Source: Leisingera caerulea DSM 24564
GTDB taxonomy: Bacteria > Pseudomonadota > Alphaproteobacteria > Rhodobacterales > Rhodobacteraceae
Assembly (NCBI RefSeq): GCF_000473325.1
Contig: NZ_KI421513.1
Location: forward strand, 2,179,217-2,243,216
DNA: 64,000 bases
Direction of reading: 5' to 3'
The number at the start of each line of letters is the position of its first letter. Within the stretch, counting starts at the first letter, position 1. The notes below the pieces were generated by a model, which did not search any database, had not been told where the DNA came from, and worked only from the letters and a program-made list of their open reading frames with translations. The translations under genes were made by a program, and so were the position numbers. Positions 54,283-63,030 of the stretch are shown piece after piece.

Positions 54283-55218
54283 GTGAAGCATTTTGCAATA
54301 TCAGGGGCGTGTGGCGCCACCCCGGCGCACGGCCCGCTGACAGGACTGGAAGTCGATGAGGACGGCATGAGCGAGCATGGCTACAAGCGGTTCCGCCGCC
54401 GCCGCGCGACGGCGGCTGCCACGCCGCCTGCCGCCGGCGGCACCGGCACTGAAGCGGCGCCGCAGATGGCGGCGCCCGGCGCACCGCCGCAGGCGCAGCT
54501 GCCGGCCCGCCTGCCGGAGCCTTGGGACCGGATCCGTCAGGTGCCATTTGACCCGGTGGCGCAGCGGGCAGCGCGGCTGCCGCTCGTCAGCCGGTTCCGC
54601 GTCTCGCCCGCGGCCAAGTCTTTTGACCTGCTGCGCACCCGGCTGCTGCACACCTTGAAGGCGCGCGGCTGGAAGCGGGTGGCGGTAACAGCGCCCGCGG
54701 CGGGCTGCGGCACCACATTCTCGGCGGTCAATCTGGCGCTCAGCCTGGCCCGGGTGCCGGACAGCCGCACCGTTCTGATGGACCTGAACTTCCGCCGCCC
54801 CGGCATGGCCCGGGCCCTGGGGATGGAGGCGCAGGGTGATCTGGGCGCCTTCCTGTCCGGCAGCGCCCGGATGGAGGATCACTTGCTGCGCCCGCTGCCG
54901 CAGCTGGCAGTTGGTCTCAACCAAACCGCGGATCAGGATGCCGCGGAACTGCTTCACAGCAGCAGCTGCGCCGAGGCTCTGGACGGCTTGATGCTGCGCT
55001 CGGGAGCCGATACCGCGCTGTTCGACCTGCCGCCGGTGTTGGAGCATGACGACACCGCCGCTTTCCTGCCGCAAGTGGACGCGGTGCTGCTGATCTCCGA
55101 TGGCACCAGAACAACTGCCGCGCAGCTCGCGGCTTGCGAGAAGATGCTGGCAGGCCATACAGAGCTTCTGGGCGTGGTGCTGAACCGGGCCCGGAGCACA
55201 GACAGCCCGCTGAACTGA
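54283..55218 (+). CDS. BY-kinase-like P-loop protein, polysaccharide chain-length partner
   Basis: A 311-residue protein (or 283 if translation starts at the in-frame ATG at 54367) resembling CpsD/CapB/ExoP C-terminal tyrosine-kinase domains. It has a Walker A-like TAPAAGCGTTF (137-146), Walker A' MDLNFRRPGMA (about 166-176) and Walker B-like ALFDLPPV. The P-loop lysine is replaced by T144, and no tyrosine cluster is present at the C-terminus, so kinase activity is doubtful. The GTG at 54283 has a strong ribosome site (GGAGGGCAGGA). Its neighbours, a sugar transferase and a GumC-like co-polymerase, support a role in exopolysaccharide length control. Confidence 0.82.
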   Translation: MKHFAISGACGATPAHGPLTGLEVDEDGMSEHGYKRFRRRRATAAATPPAAGGTGTEAAPQMAAPGAPPQAQLPARLPEPWDRIRQVPFDPVAQRAARLPLVSRFRVSPAAKSFDLLRTRLLHTLKARGWKRVAVTAPAAGCGTTFSAVNLALSLARVPDSRTVLMDLNFRRPGMARALGMEAQGDLGAFLSGSARMEDHLLRPLPQLAVGLNQTADQDAAELLHSSSCAEALDGLMLRSGADTALFDLPPVLEHDDTAAFLPQVDAVLLISDGTRTTAAQLAACEKMLAGHTELLGVVLNRARSTDSPLN

Positions 55219-55329
55219 CCATCCCGGCGTCATAGTTTTGCCCGGTTGCTGTGGTCAGACTCCGGGCGCGGTCCGCTGCCGGGCGGGCTGAGCCGGCAAA
55301 GCAACAGGCAGGGGCAAGAGAGCAGACAG

Positions 55330-56580
55330 ATGGGGCCAATTTACTCGCTTGGCGATTTTTGGGACATGGTGCAGCGCAGGCTGTTCACCATCGCCTGCAT
55401 CTTTGTCCTGGGCTGCCTTGCATCCCTCTGGTTTGCCGCCAGTCAGCAGCACGAGTACGAAACTGCCGAGGTTCTGCAGATCACCCAGCCGCAGATCGCC
55501 GGCGAGCTGGCCAAATCCACGGTCGAGGGCTCCTCCGCCCGCCGGATGCAGCTAATTGAGCAGCGCCTGATGGCGCGCGGCACGGTGGTGGAAGTGATTG
55601 AGAAATTCGGCCTCTATGCGGATATGGAGGCGCTGACCCAGCTGCAGAAAGTGGCGCTGCTGCGCAAGTCGGTTCGGATCACCGGGGTTGCCGCCGCCCG
55701 CGAAGGCTTTGCCGATGACGGCACCATTTCGGTGCTGACCATCACCGCCCGGATGCCCACCGCCGAACAGGCGCAGCAGGTCGCCAGCGAATTCGGCCGC
55801 CGCACCATCGAACTCAGCGTCGCCACCCGCATCGACCAGGCGCGTGAAACGCTCAGCTTCTTTGCCGGCAAGGAAGCCGCGCTGGCCGATCAGCTTGCCG
55901 CGCTGGAGGATGAAATTGCTGCCTACCGCAACGAAAATGACGTGACTCTGCCGGGCACCATCGAATTCCGCCGGGCTGAAATCGCGGCCCTGAACGAGGG
56001 CCTCCTGGAGATCGCCCGCGAACGCATCGAAATCCGCCGCGCCGCAGATCAGGCCCAGGCCACTGAACGCCCCGCCACCGCCCGCCGGATGCAGGAAGAA
56101 GCGGAGCAGCAACTGGCGACGCTGGACGCGCAGGAGCAGTTGCTGACCCGCCGCAGGGCCGGGCTCGAGGCGTCCTTGCAGACCACCCCGGAAGTTGAAC
56201 GCCGGCTGGGCGCCTATGACCGGCGGCTGGAGCAATTGCAGGCAGAGCTTGCGCAGATGACCGCCCGCCGAAATGAGGCGGAGGTCGGCTTCCGTCTGGA
56301 AACCGGCCGCCAGGCCGAGCGTCTGACGGTGCTGGAGCCGGCGCCGCTGCCGGATTACCCGGTGACCGGCGCCCGCAAGACCAAGGCGCTCATGGGGGCC
56401 GCGGCCAGCCTGCTGGCTGCGCTGCTGGCCGCCTTCCTGCAGGAGCTGCGCCAGCCGGCGCTGCGCACCGCCGAACAGATGGAGCGGGAAACCGGTCTGG
56501 TGCCCGTGGTCTCCATCCCGGTTATGGACACCCGCCCGCCGCGCCGCGGCCTGCTGGACCTGCTCAGGCGCAGGAGCTAG
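55330..56580 (+). CDS. GumC/Wzz-like polysaccharide co-polymerase
   Basis: A 416-residue inner-membrane protein with TM1 near residues 18-38 and TM2 near 357-377, enclosing a large periplasmic coiled-coil region (about 170-330, rich in EAALADQLAALEDEIA-like heptads). The short cytoplasmic tail includes TRPPRRGLLDLLRRRS. It fits chain-length determinant proteins that act with a P-loop partner encoded just upstream. The ATG at 55330 is used; the frame is open further upstream without similarity. Confidence 0.87.
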   Translation: MGPIYSLGDFWDMVQRRLFTIACIFVLGCLASLWFAASQQHEYETAEVLQITQPQIAGELAKSTVEGSSARRMQLIEQRLMARGTVVEVIEKFGLYADMEALTQLQKVALLRKSVRITGVAAAREGFADDGTISVLTITARMPTAEQAQQVASEFGRRTIELSVATRIDQARETLSFFAGKEAALADQLAALEDEIAAYRNENDVTLPGTIEFRRAEIAALNEGLLEIARERIEIRRAADQAQATERPATARRMQEEAEQQLATLDAQEQLLTRRRAGLEASLQTTPEVERRLGAYDRRLEQLQAELAQMTARRNEAEVGFRLETGRQAERLTVLEPAPLPDYPVTGARKTKALMGAAASLLAALLAAFLQELRQPALRTAEQMERETGLVPVVSIPVMDTRPPRRGLLDLLRRRS

Positions 56581-56595
56581 GCATCAGGCACTTCC

Positions 56596-56614
56596 GCCCG
56601 GCCGATAGCCGGGC
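56596..56614. terminator. possible terminator between the co-polymerase and flippase genes
   Basis: A perfect 7-bp stem, GCCCGGC / GCCGGGC, with a 5-nt loop, 16 bases after the plus-strand stop in the convergent spacer. No T-run. Confidence 0.4.
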
Positions 56615-56713
56615 TGAACCCTGCGCTCCCCAGGGGAGGGCGCTCTCGCACCCACCCAGGGCCGGGCGCAGCCCTCATCGGTTCATTCGAAAATTGCGGA
56701 TACTGGCTCTTGA

Positions 56714-58084
56714 TCATGGGGCACTCAACGCCGCAGCCATGGCCGTGACCTCTTCCCAGTGCCAGCTCAGCGCCGCTCCGCCTGCCGCGACCGTTAGCAG
56801 CGCAAACCCCGCATCATGCAGCGGGTCCCAGACGTGGTGCCGCCGCGCCAGCCGCACCAGCACAGGATAGGCTGCCAGCATCGCCAGCCCCAGCGCCGCA
56901 ATGCCGCCCGCCAGCCCGAACCACACCACGCCGCCCAGAAACATGACTGTCTGCAGGCAGGCCCGCGCGGCTGAAAACACAAAGAACCCGCGGCTGTCAC
57001 CCGCTGCCAGCGCAGCCTGGTCATAAGTCATGGTGATCACTGCCGGTGCCAGCGCCAGGGCAATCAAAACAATCATCGGCCCGGCCTGCACATAGCGGTC
57101 ATCATACAGCAGCTGCACCAGCCACGGCCCGGCCCAGGCCATCCCCAGCAGCATCGCCAGGATCCCAGCCGTCAGACCGCCGCGCAGCTGCCGCTGCCGC
57201 CGCAGGTTTTCCGGTGCCTCCCGCGCAGGCTTGTCGCGATAGACCGGAATCATCAGCCGCTGGTTCACGGCATGGCCCAGCAGCATCGGAAAGCTCGCCA
57301 GGAAATAGCCGATGTTGTAGATCCCCAGCACCTCAAGCGGCACGAATTTCCCCAGGATCGCCCGGTCCCCTTGAGAGGTCAGGAACCAGAAGGCGGTGGA
57401 CAGGAAAATCCACTTGCCGAAATGGATCAGCTCGCGGGCGGCGGCTTTCTCCCAGCGGAACCGGTTGGCCGCCCCCGGCAGACCGTAGTGGCACAGGGTC
57501 AGCTTGGCCGCGGCCTGGATCACCCCGCCCAGCACCAGCGCAATCACCGACTCCGTCGCCAGCGCCAGCGCAATCATCGCCGCCAGCCCGATCACCTGGC
57601 CGCCGAGGTCCAGCACGGTGACACGCCCCGCCAGCAGATGCCGGTGCGCGGTCTCGATCCGCGTCGGGTTAAAGCCGGCAATCGCCAGCCCGGCGCCTGC
57701 AATCGGCAGATACACCAGCAGCTCCGGCGCGCCATAAAATGCGGCCGCGGGCCAGGCCAGAAGCGCTGTCAGCGCCCACAGGCCAAAGCCGCGGATCACC
57801 TGTATGGTCCAGGCAGTATTCAGAAACGCCGGATCGTCCCCCCGCTTGTTCTGGGCAATCGACGGCCCGATGCCAACATCCGAGAACAGCGACAGCCCTA
57901 CCGTCACAACGGTGACCAGCGCCATCAGGCCAAAGGCTTCGGGGAACAGAATACGGGTCAGGATCAGGTTGGACGCCAGCCGCAGGGCCTGGCTGCCGCC
58001 ATAACCGATCACCAGCCAGGAGGCCGAACGCAGCACCCGCGCCGCCATCCCCTGGCCTGCAAAATGCGATGCAACCCGCTGCAT
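56714..58084 (-). CDS. Wzx-like oligosaccharide flippase
   Basis: A 456-residue membrane protein with about 12-14 helices of the polysaccharide-transport (PST/MATE-like) family. The N-terminus has a characteristic SASWLVIGYGGSQALRLASNLILTRILFPEAFGLMALV (in pieces). It moves the undecaprenyl-linked repeat unit across the inner membrane. The ATG at 58084 is chosen because AGGAACAGC precedes it. It is transcribed opposite to the sugar transferase genes but belongs to the same exopolysaccharide locus. Confidence 0.88.
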   Translation of the reverse strand: MQRVASHFAGQGMAARVLRSASWLVIGYGGSQALRLASNLILTRILFPEAFGLMALVTVVTVGLSLFSDVGIGPSIAQNKRGDDPAFLNTAWTIQVIRGFGLWALTALLAWPAAAFYGAPELLVYLPIAGAGLAIAGFNPTRIETAHRHLLAGRVTVLDLGGQVIGLAAMIALALATESVIALVLGGVIQAAAKLTLCHYGLPGAANRFRWEKAAARELIHFGKWIFLSTAFWFLTSQGDRAILGKFVPLEVLGIYNIGYFLASFPMLLGHAVNQRLMIPVYRDKPAREAPENLRRQRQLRGGLTAGILAMLLGMAWAGPWLVQLLYDDRYVQAGPMIVLIALALAPAVITMTYDQAALAAGDSRGFFVFSAARACLQTVMFLGGVVWFGLAGGIAALGLAMLAAYPVLVRLARRHHVWDPLHDAGFALLTVAAGGAALSWHWEEVTAMAAALSAP

Positions 58085-58320
58085 GCTGTTCCTGTCCCAA
58101 ACGTCCGCCACCGCAGGCTAGGGAGGCGGGGCAGGGGCGTCAATCTCGGCGCGCCTGCGGTGGCGCAGACAGCCCCGTCAGCCCGGAATTGCAAGACAAT
58201 ACTGCAACCTGTGCCGCATTCTCCACGCCTGGGCGACAAGCGCCACGGGGTGCTGGGCAAGCCGGTAAACCGCCGCTAACCTGCCGCGGACACTTGCCTT
58301 TTTACACGGATTTTTCAGCG

Positions 58321-59526
58321 TTGAAGATCGCCTATGTCCTGAACACCTATCCGCAGCCCTCGCACAGCTTCATCCGCCGCGAGCTGCAGGCGCTGGAGCG
58401 TCAGGGCGTGGATATCCTGCGCCTGGCAATGCGCCCCTCCGGCGCGGCGCTTGCCGATCCCGGTGACCAAGCCGAGGCGGACCGCACCGAATATGTTCTG
58501 AAGGCCGGGCCCGGGCGCTTGCTGGCGGCTCTGGCGCGGGAGGCGGCGGCACCGGCCCGCTTCGGGCAGGCGCTGAGCCTGGCGCTGAAGCTGGCGCGGG
58601 CCTCGGACAAGGGCGTCCTGCGGCACCTGATCTACCTGGCGGAGGCCGCCTTTGTGAAACAGCGCTGCGCGGCCGAAGGGGTGCAGCACATGCACGCGCA
58701 TTTCGGCACCAACTCTGCCGCTGTTGCGATGCTGGCACATGTGCTGGGCGGCCCCGGCTACAGCTTCACCGTGCACGGGCCGGAGGAGTTCGACGCACCG
58801 CACGCCCTGTCGCTGGGTGAGAAAATCAACCGGGCCAGTTTCACCGTTGCCGTCAGCAGCTTCGGCAGAAGCCAGCTGAGTCGTTGGGCTGCTTTCGGCA
58901 AATGGGACAGCCTGAAGGTTGTGCACTGCGGCATTGAGCCGGACCGCTTCGCCAGCCCCGCGCCGCTGCCCAAGGGGCCGCTGCGGCTGGCTGCGATCGG
59001 ACGGTTTGTCGAGCAGAAGGGCCAGATGGTGCTGGTCCGCGCCATGGCACAGCTGGTTAAGGAAATCCCGGACCTGCATCTGGCGCTGATCGGCGACGGG
59101 GAGATGCGCGCGGATCTGGAAGCGGAGATCGCAAGGCACGGGCTGGGCGGTCACATCACCCTGACCGGCTGGCTGGCGGAGGAGGGTGTGCGGGCGGAGC
59201 TGGCCCGTGCCCATGCGCTGGTGATGCCCTCCTTTGCCGAGGGTTTGCCGATGGTGGTGATGGAGGCGATGGCGGCTGCACGCCCGGTCATCGCAACCTA
59301 TATCGCCGGTACGCCTGAGCTAGTGGTGCCAGGGCAGACCGGCTGGCTGGTGCCGGCCGGGGATGAAACTGCGCTCGCCGGGGCGGTTCTGGAGCTGGCG
59401 CAAACACCGCCGGACAAGCTTGCCGCTATGGGGCAGGCCGGCCGCGTCCGGGTGCTAGGGCGCCACGACAGCGCCACCGAGGCAGCCAAGCTGGCAGAGC
59501 ATATCCGCCAAACCATCGCCGGGTAA
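58321..59526 (+). CDS. GT4-family glycosyltransferase
   Basis: A 401-residue GT-B glycosyltransferase. IAYVLNTYPQPSHSFIRREL marks the N-terminal donor-side fold. The C-terminal half has IGRFVEQKGQMVLVRA, LIGDGEMR and PSFAEGLPMVVMEAMA, the EX7E-type nucleotide-sugar site. The N-terminal sequence (NTYPQPSHSF) is typical of colanic-acid/WcaL-like enzymes. The start is a TTG at 58321, the first codon matching the family; there is no ribosome binding site of note. The frame is open upstream to 58069 antisense to the flippase gene, and I treat that as chance. Confidence 0.88.
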   Translation: MKIAYVLNTYPQPSHSFIRRELQALERQGVDILRLAMRPSGAALADPGDQAEADRTEYVLKAGPGRLLAALAREAAAPARFGQALSLALKLARASDKGVLRHLIYLAEAAFVKQRCAAEGVQHMHAHFGTNSAAVAMLAHVLGGPGYSFTVHGPEEFDAPHALSLGEKINRASFTVAVSSFGRSQLSRWAAFGKWDSLKVVHCGIEPDRFASPAPLPKGPLRLAAIGRFVEQKGQMVLVRAMAQLVKEIPDLHLALIGDGEMRADLEAEIARHGLGGHITLTGWLAEEGVRAELARAHALVMPSFAEGLPMVVMEAMAAARPVIATYIAGTPELVVPGQTGWLVPAGDETALAGAVLELAQTPPDKLAAMGQAGRVRVLGRHDSATEAAKLAEHIRQTIAG

Positions 59527-59579
59527 CAGCCGCGGCACTCCCGCCCGTCGCCGCCGCATCAGCAGATGCGCCGCTCCCG

Positions 59580-59620
59580 TTGGGCCAGGCTCAGCGCCCC
59601 TGGCGCTGAGCCTGGCCCAA
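59580..59620. terminator. strong bidirectional terminator hairpin
   Basis: A perfect 19-bp stem (59580-59598 with 59602-59620) with a 3-nt loop lies between the convergent GT4 and GT2 genes. It is the longest perfect stem I noticed in the window. Confidence 0.75.
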
Positions 59621-59692
59621 GGCCGCCAAGGGCGCGCTGGCGCAGCCAGGGCATCCTGCGGGCGCGGGAGGACCTCGTTTTGGCCAACGCGG

Positions 59693-60529
59693 TCAGCGAC
59701 CGCGTATCCAGCGGGATTGGGAGGCAAACAGCGGCGATTTGACCGCCAAAGCTACCAAACCGTAGACTAGAAACCCGCCCGGATCCGCCGTCAGCAATTT
59801 CAGAACCGCCCTGCCACCCGGCGGCTGCTTGTCGTCATTGCGCAGCAGCTGCGGAAACCGGGCGGCCACTTCCGTGACCCCGGCGTTCTGCCGCCGCCGC
59901 ACCCGCACCAGGTTTCGGAACCCTTCCACCATCGGCCAGCTGTAGCCTGCCGCCACCTGCACCCGCTCCACCGGGGCAAAACTCAGCCGGGCAAAGATGT
60001 CGTCGGCGATGATATCCGGCCAATCGCCCCAGCGCGCCCGCCCGGCGCGGGTCATGGCAAACACGCCGAACCCCGGCACCCCGCGGGTGAAGAACGGCAG
60101 CCGCACCCACAGCCGCGAATAGGCCCGGGTCACCGCGCTGCGGGCAGGGGCCACCTGCGGGCGGCCGCTGGCATAGCGCGGCGCGCCGTCCGCCAGGGCC
60201 TCAGCCAGCTGCGCGATCAGCGCGGGCGAGACCACTACGTCGGCGTCGAGATAGATCAGGATATCCCCGTGCGCCGCCGCATCGCCGGCGGTCAATGCGC
60301 GCAACTTGCCACCTTCCGGCAACTCCATCACCGCAAGCGTCCAGCCCGGCGGAGGCGCAAACGCCCGGGCCAGCGCCGCAGTCTCGTCAGTGCAGCCGTT
60401 GGCCAGCACCAGCACTTCGCCCGTCATGCCCGCAGGCAGCGGCTTGGAGGCGAACACCGCCTCCAGGCACGCCCCGATATAGCCTGCCTCGTTATGGGCC
60501 GGGATCAGCACCGACACCCGCGGGCTCAT
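59693..60529 (-). CDS. GT2-family glycosyltransferase
   Basis: A 278-residue GT-A glycosyltransferase with the N-terminal motif VSVLIPAHNEAGYIGACLEAV, the donor site ILIYLDADVVVSP (DxD-like) and the acceptor-side DIIADDIFARLSF (ED-like). C-terminal hydrophobic residues (PGGFLVYGLVALAV) suggest membrane contact. It starts 4 bp inside the end of the upstream SGNH-hydrolase fusion gene, so they are coupled. Confidence 0.9.
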   Translation of the reverse strand: MSPRVSVLIPAHNEAGYIGACLEAVFASKPLPAGMTGEVLVLANGCTDETAALARAFAPPPGWTLAVMELPEGGKLRALTAGDAAAHGDILIYLDADVVVSPALIAQLAEALADGAPRYASGRPQVAPARSAVTRAYSRLWVRLPFFTRGVPGFGVFAMTRAGRARWGDWPDIIADDIFARLSFAPVERVQVAAGYSWPMVEGFRNLVRVRRRQNAGVTEVAARFPQLLRNDDKQPPGGRAVLKLLTADPGGFLVYGLVALAVKSPLFASQSRWIRGR

Positions 60530-63030
60530 TTCACCGCCTCCAGCGCGTCCCAGCGCGGGTTATCGTCGCTAAGAGTGCGCAACGCCCCCCAGCTGCCCCA
60601 TTTGCCGGGCGCGCCCACATCGGCGTAGGCAGTGAACAGCGCGCCCCCAAGCGCACGCCAGCCCGCCAGCAGCTCGGCGTAGAGGGCGCCCATTTCGGGC
60701 GTGTAATTGAAGTGGGTGAAAAAGCCGGTCAGCGCGCCATCCTCCACCATCGGCCCGATCCCGACCACATGGCTGCCGCCCTCATACATGATTAGTTCCA
60801 AACCGTGCTTTTGCGCAACATCTGCGTGATACGGCAGCACCCGGCCCAGGAGATCCGCCAGCGTGTCGGCGCTGTTGCCCGAGATCAGCCCGTCGCGCAG
60901 CTCCGCTCCGGCCTGGGCTGAGGCCGCATCATATTGGTGGCCCTCGATGAAACCCTCCGCGGCGGCACCGTTCAACCCGCGCTCCGCCGCAACGGCCCGG
61001 GCCTGATCCCGGCTGGCGTCAATCCAGGCGCGGACCTGCCCGGCCCGGTCCTCAAGCCCCAGGATGCCGCCGAAATAGCCGGTTACCGCATATGCATCGA
61101 AATAGGCCGCTGGCGCCATCCGGTCCGCCCGCTCTGCCTTCCACAGCGGTGCGGTCAGCACTTGCTCCTCCAGCCCCAGCCAGCCGGTCTGCGAGGAGAT
61201 CACCCGCACCAGCCGCCCGCTGTCCGCCCCGAAAACCTCTGTCCAGATCTGAGCAACTTCCGCGGCGCGGCCGCCGTAGAACTGCATCCACAGGCCCTCC
61301 CCGCCCCAGCGCGCCTGTGCCTGCGCATCGGCCCAGGCGGCCTGCTGGAACTGCCAGTTCCAGACCTCGTTGGAATATTCGACATAGGCGCGCAGATCCT
61401 CGTCCAGGCCCTGTTCCACCAGCCGGGCAAACTGCCGGACATAGGTGTCACCGGCCATGTGGGGCATGTTGAACCAGGGATCGGCACCCAGCGTGCTGGC
61501 CAGCGCCAGCATCACTTCAACGGGCACGCCCTTCAGAGCCCAGGTGTAGTCCTGCGGCAGGGGGCGGTCCTCCCAGCCGGTCTGGGTTGAGTCGTTGGTC
61601 GCCATCCAGTCCATGAACCGCAGCGCGGCGAAGCCCTCCAGCCGCTCCAGCCACAGCGGATTGAACAGGGCGCCGCTTTCAAAGGCAGACAGATGCTCTT
61701 CCTTCACCACGGTGATATTGCGCACATAGCCGCCATCCCGGCCCATGCGCTGGATGCGGATCTCAACCGGGCCAGGGCCGGGCGTGTAATCAAACCGGAC
61801 CTCGTCCTTGCCATAGCGGACATTTTCCGCGCGGCCTGTGACTTCGATGATGCCCTCGCCCTCAAACCGCAGCACATAACGCCCCTTCAAGGATACCGCC
61901 TCCTCCGGCAGGTCGGTCAGGATCACCGTGCCGATGGAGCCCAGCTCCGGCGGGATCGCAGTGGGCCAACCGTCCGGGTCCAGATAGCCTGCGGCCTGCA
62001 GGTCGCCATGATCCGCGCCGCCCCAGCGCCCGGGCAGATGGCCGATCCAGGGGCGTGCGGTCTTGAAATGGTCCAGGAAAGGCGCCTGGGTGCTCCAGTC
62101 GGCAATGCCCGCCAGGTTGATGGCAACGGGCTGGCGCGCGTGTTTACCTGTCAGTTCCGGCACGTCTTCCAGCAAGTCCGTATTAAGTACGGGCAACACC
62201 GGATCCTGCGGCAATGCTGCCGGGTCCGCGGGCAGGGCAGCCGTGCGCACACCGCCCCCTTGGGCCGCGGCCCAGGCAATATCCTGCAGCCGTGCTGCCA
62301 GCTCTGGCGGCGGCGCGGGATAGGGTTTGCCCCAGCGGTCCTGGAGCCGGTGCGGCAGGCCCGCGGGGCGTTCCCCGGTCAGCACCGCGTATTGCAGCAG
62401 CGCCAAATAGTAAAAACCGGTGGCGTTGGGGTGAATGTCATCGGCAAAGACATCGCGGATGCTGGCAAGCCCCGGCATCGTGCCTGCCTTGATCGCCTCG
62501 TCCAGCCGCGCCATCGCCTGGCCCGCGGGCAGCAGCTTCACATCGCCGCCGGTTGCAGCATTGACCTCATCCACCACCGCCTGCCAGCGCGGCAGATCCT
62601 GTTCCAGCCGCACCCGCCACGGCACATCCGCCCCGTCGTCAAAGGGCACCTCGGCGCCGGTGCCGCTGTTCAGGCTGTGCCAGGTTTCCTGCAGGTAGAA
62701 GTCCACATCCGGGTTCGCCGCGTGCGCCAGTTCATAAAACCGCGTCACGGCGCCTTTGGTATCACTCCACTTCAAATGATTGGCCAGGGGTATGGCTTCG
62801 GTCACGATCACCGCGTCCGCAGGCTGCCGCAGCCTTTCACGTGAATCAACGCCCTCCGCGGTGGCACTGTGCTGCCAGTTGTAGCTGAGCGGCGCGCCAT
62901 TGATGATCTGCGCCTCCACCGTCGTCTCTGCGCGGGTATCCAGCAGCTGCTCCAGCATCTGCGGATTGTCCGGCCCGAACAGCGAATGGCCGACCATCAC
63001 AACAGAGGTGATCAGCGCGTCCAAGTTCAT
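60526..63030 (-). CDS. two-domain SGNH-like / glycoside-hydrolase-like protein
   Basis: An 834-residue protein. The N-terminal domain (about 1-260) is SGNH-like, with block I VVMVGHSLFG (nucleophile S16) and the late D197-D198-I-H200 (DxxH-type) dyad. A linker (about 265-430) contains beta-sandwich-like segments. The C-terminal part (about 440-834) resembles a TIM-barrel glycoside hydrolase: EYSNEVWNW holds candidate acid/base E555 and MYEGGSH candidate nucleophile E750. There is no signal peptide on this gene. It overlaps the neighbours by 4 bp at both ends. It probably trims, deacylates or cleaves the exopolysaccharide (inference). Confidence 0.75.
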   Translation of the reverse strand: MNLDALITSVVMVGHSLFGPDNPQMLEQLLDTRAETTVEAQIINGAPLSYNWQHSATAEGVDSRERLRQPADAVIVTEAIPLANHLKWSDTKGAVTRFYELAHAANPDVDFYLQETWHSLNSGTGAEVPFDDGADVPWRVRLEQDLPRWQAVVDEVNAATGGDVKLLPAGQAMARLDEAIKAGTMPGLASIRDVFADDIHPNATGFYYLALLQYAVLTGERPAGLPHRLQDRWGKPYPAPPPELAARLQDIAWAAAQGGGVRTAALPADPAALPQDPVLPVLNTDLLEDVPELTGKHARQPVAINLAGIADWSTQAPFLDHFKTARPWIGHLPGRWGGADHGDLQAAGYLDPDGWPTAIPPELGSIGTVILTDLPEEAVSLKGRYVLRFEGEGIIEVTGRAENVRYGKDEVRFDYTPGPGPVEIRIQRMGRDGGYVRNITVVKEEHLSAFESGALFNPLWLERLEGFAALRFMDWMATNDSTQTGWEDRPLPQDYTWALKGVPVEVMLALASTLGADPWFNMPHMAGDTYVRQFARLVEQGLDEDLRAYVEYSNEVWNWQFQQAAWADAQAQARWGGEGLWMQFYGGRAAEVAQIWTEVFGADSGRLVRVISSQTGWLGLEEQVLTAPLWKAERADRMAPAAYFDAYAVTGYFGGILGLEDRAGQVRAWIDASRDQARAVAAERGLNGAAAEGFIEGHQYDAASAQAGAELRDGLISGNSADTLADLLGRVLPYHADVAQKHGLELIMYEGGSHVVGIGPMVEDGALTGFFTHFNYTPEMGALYAELLAGWRALGGALFTAYADVGAPGKWGSWGALRTLSDDNPRWDALEAVK

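Noticed and set aside
57272..58279. 335-codon plus-strand open frame
   Set aside because: Antisense to the flippase gene; Gln/Arg/His-rich translation without any family features.
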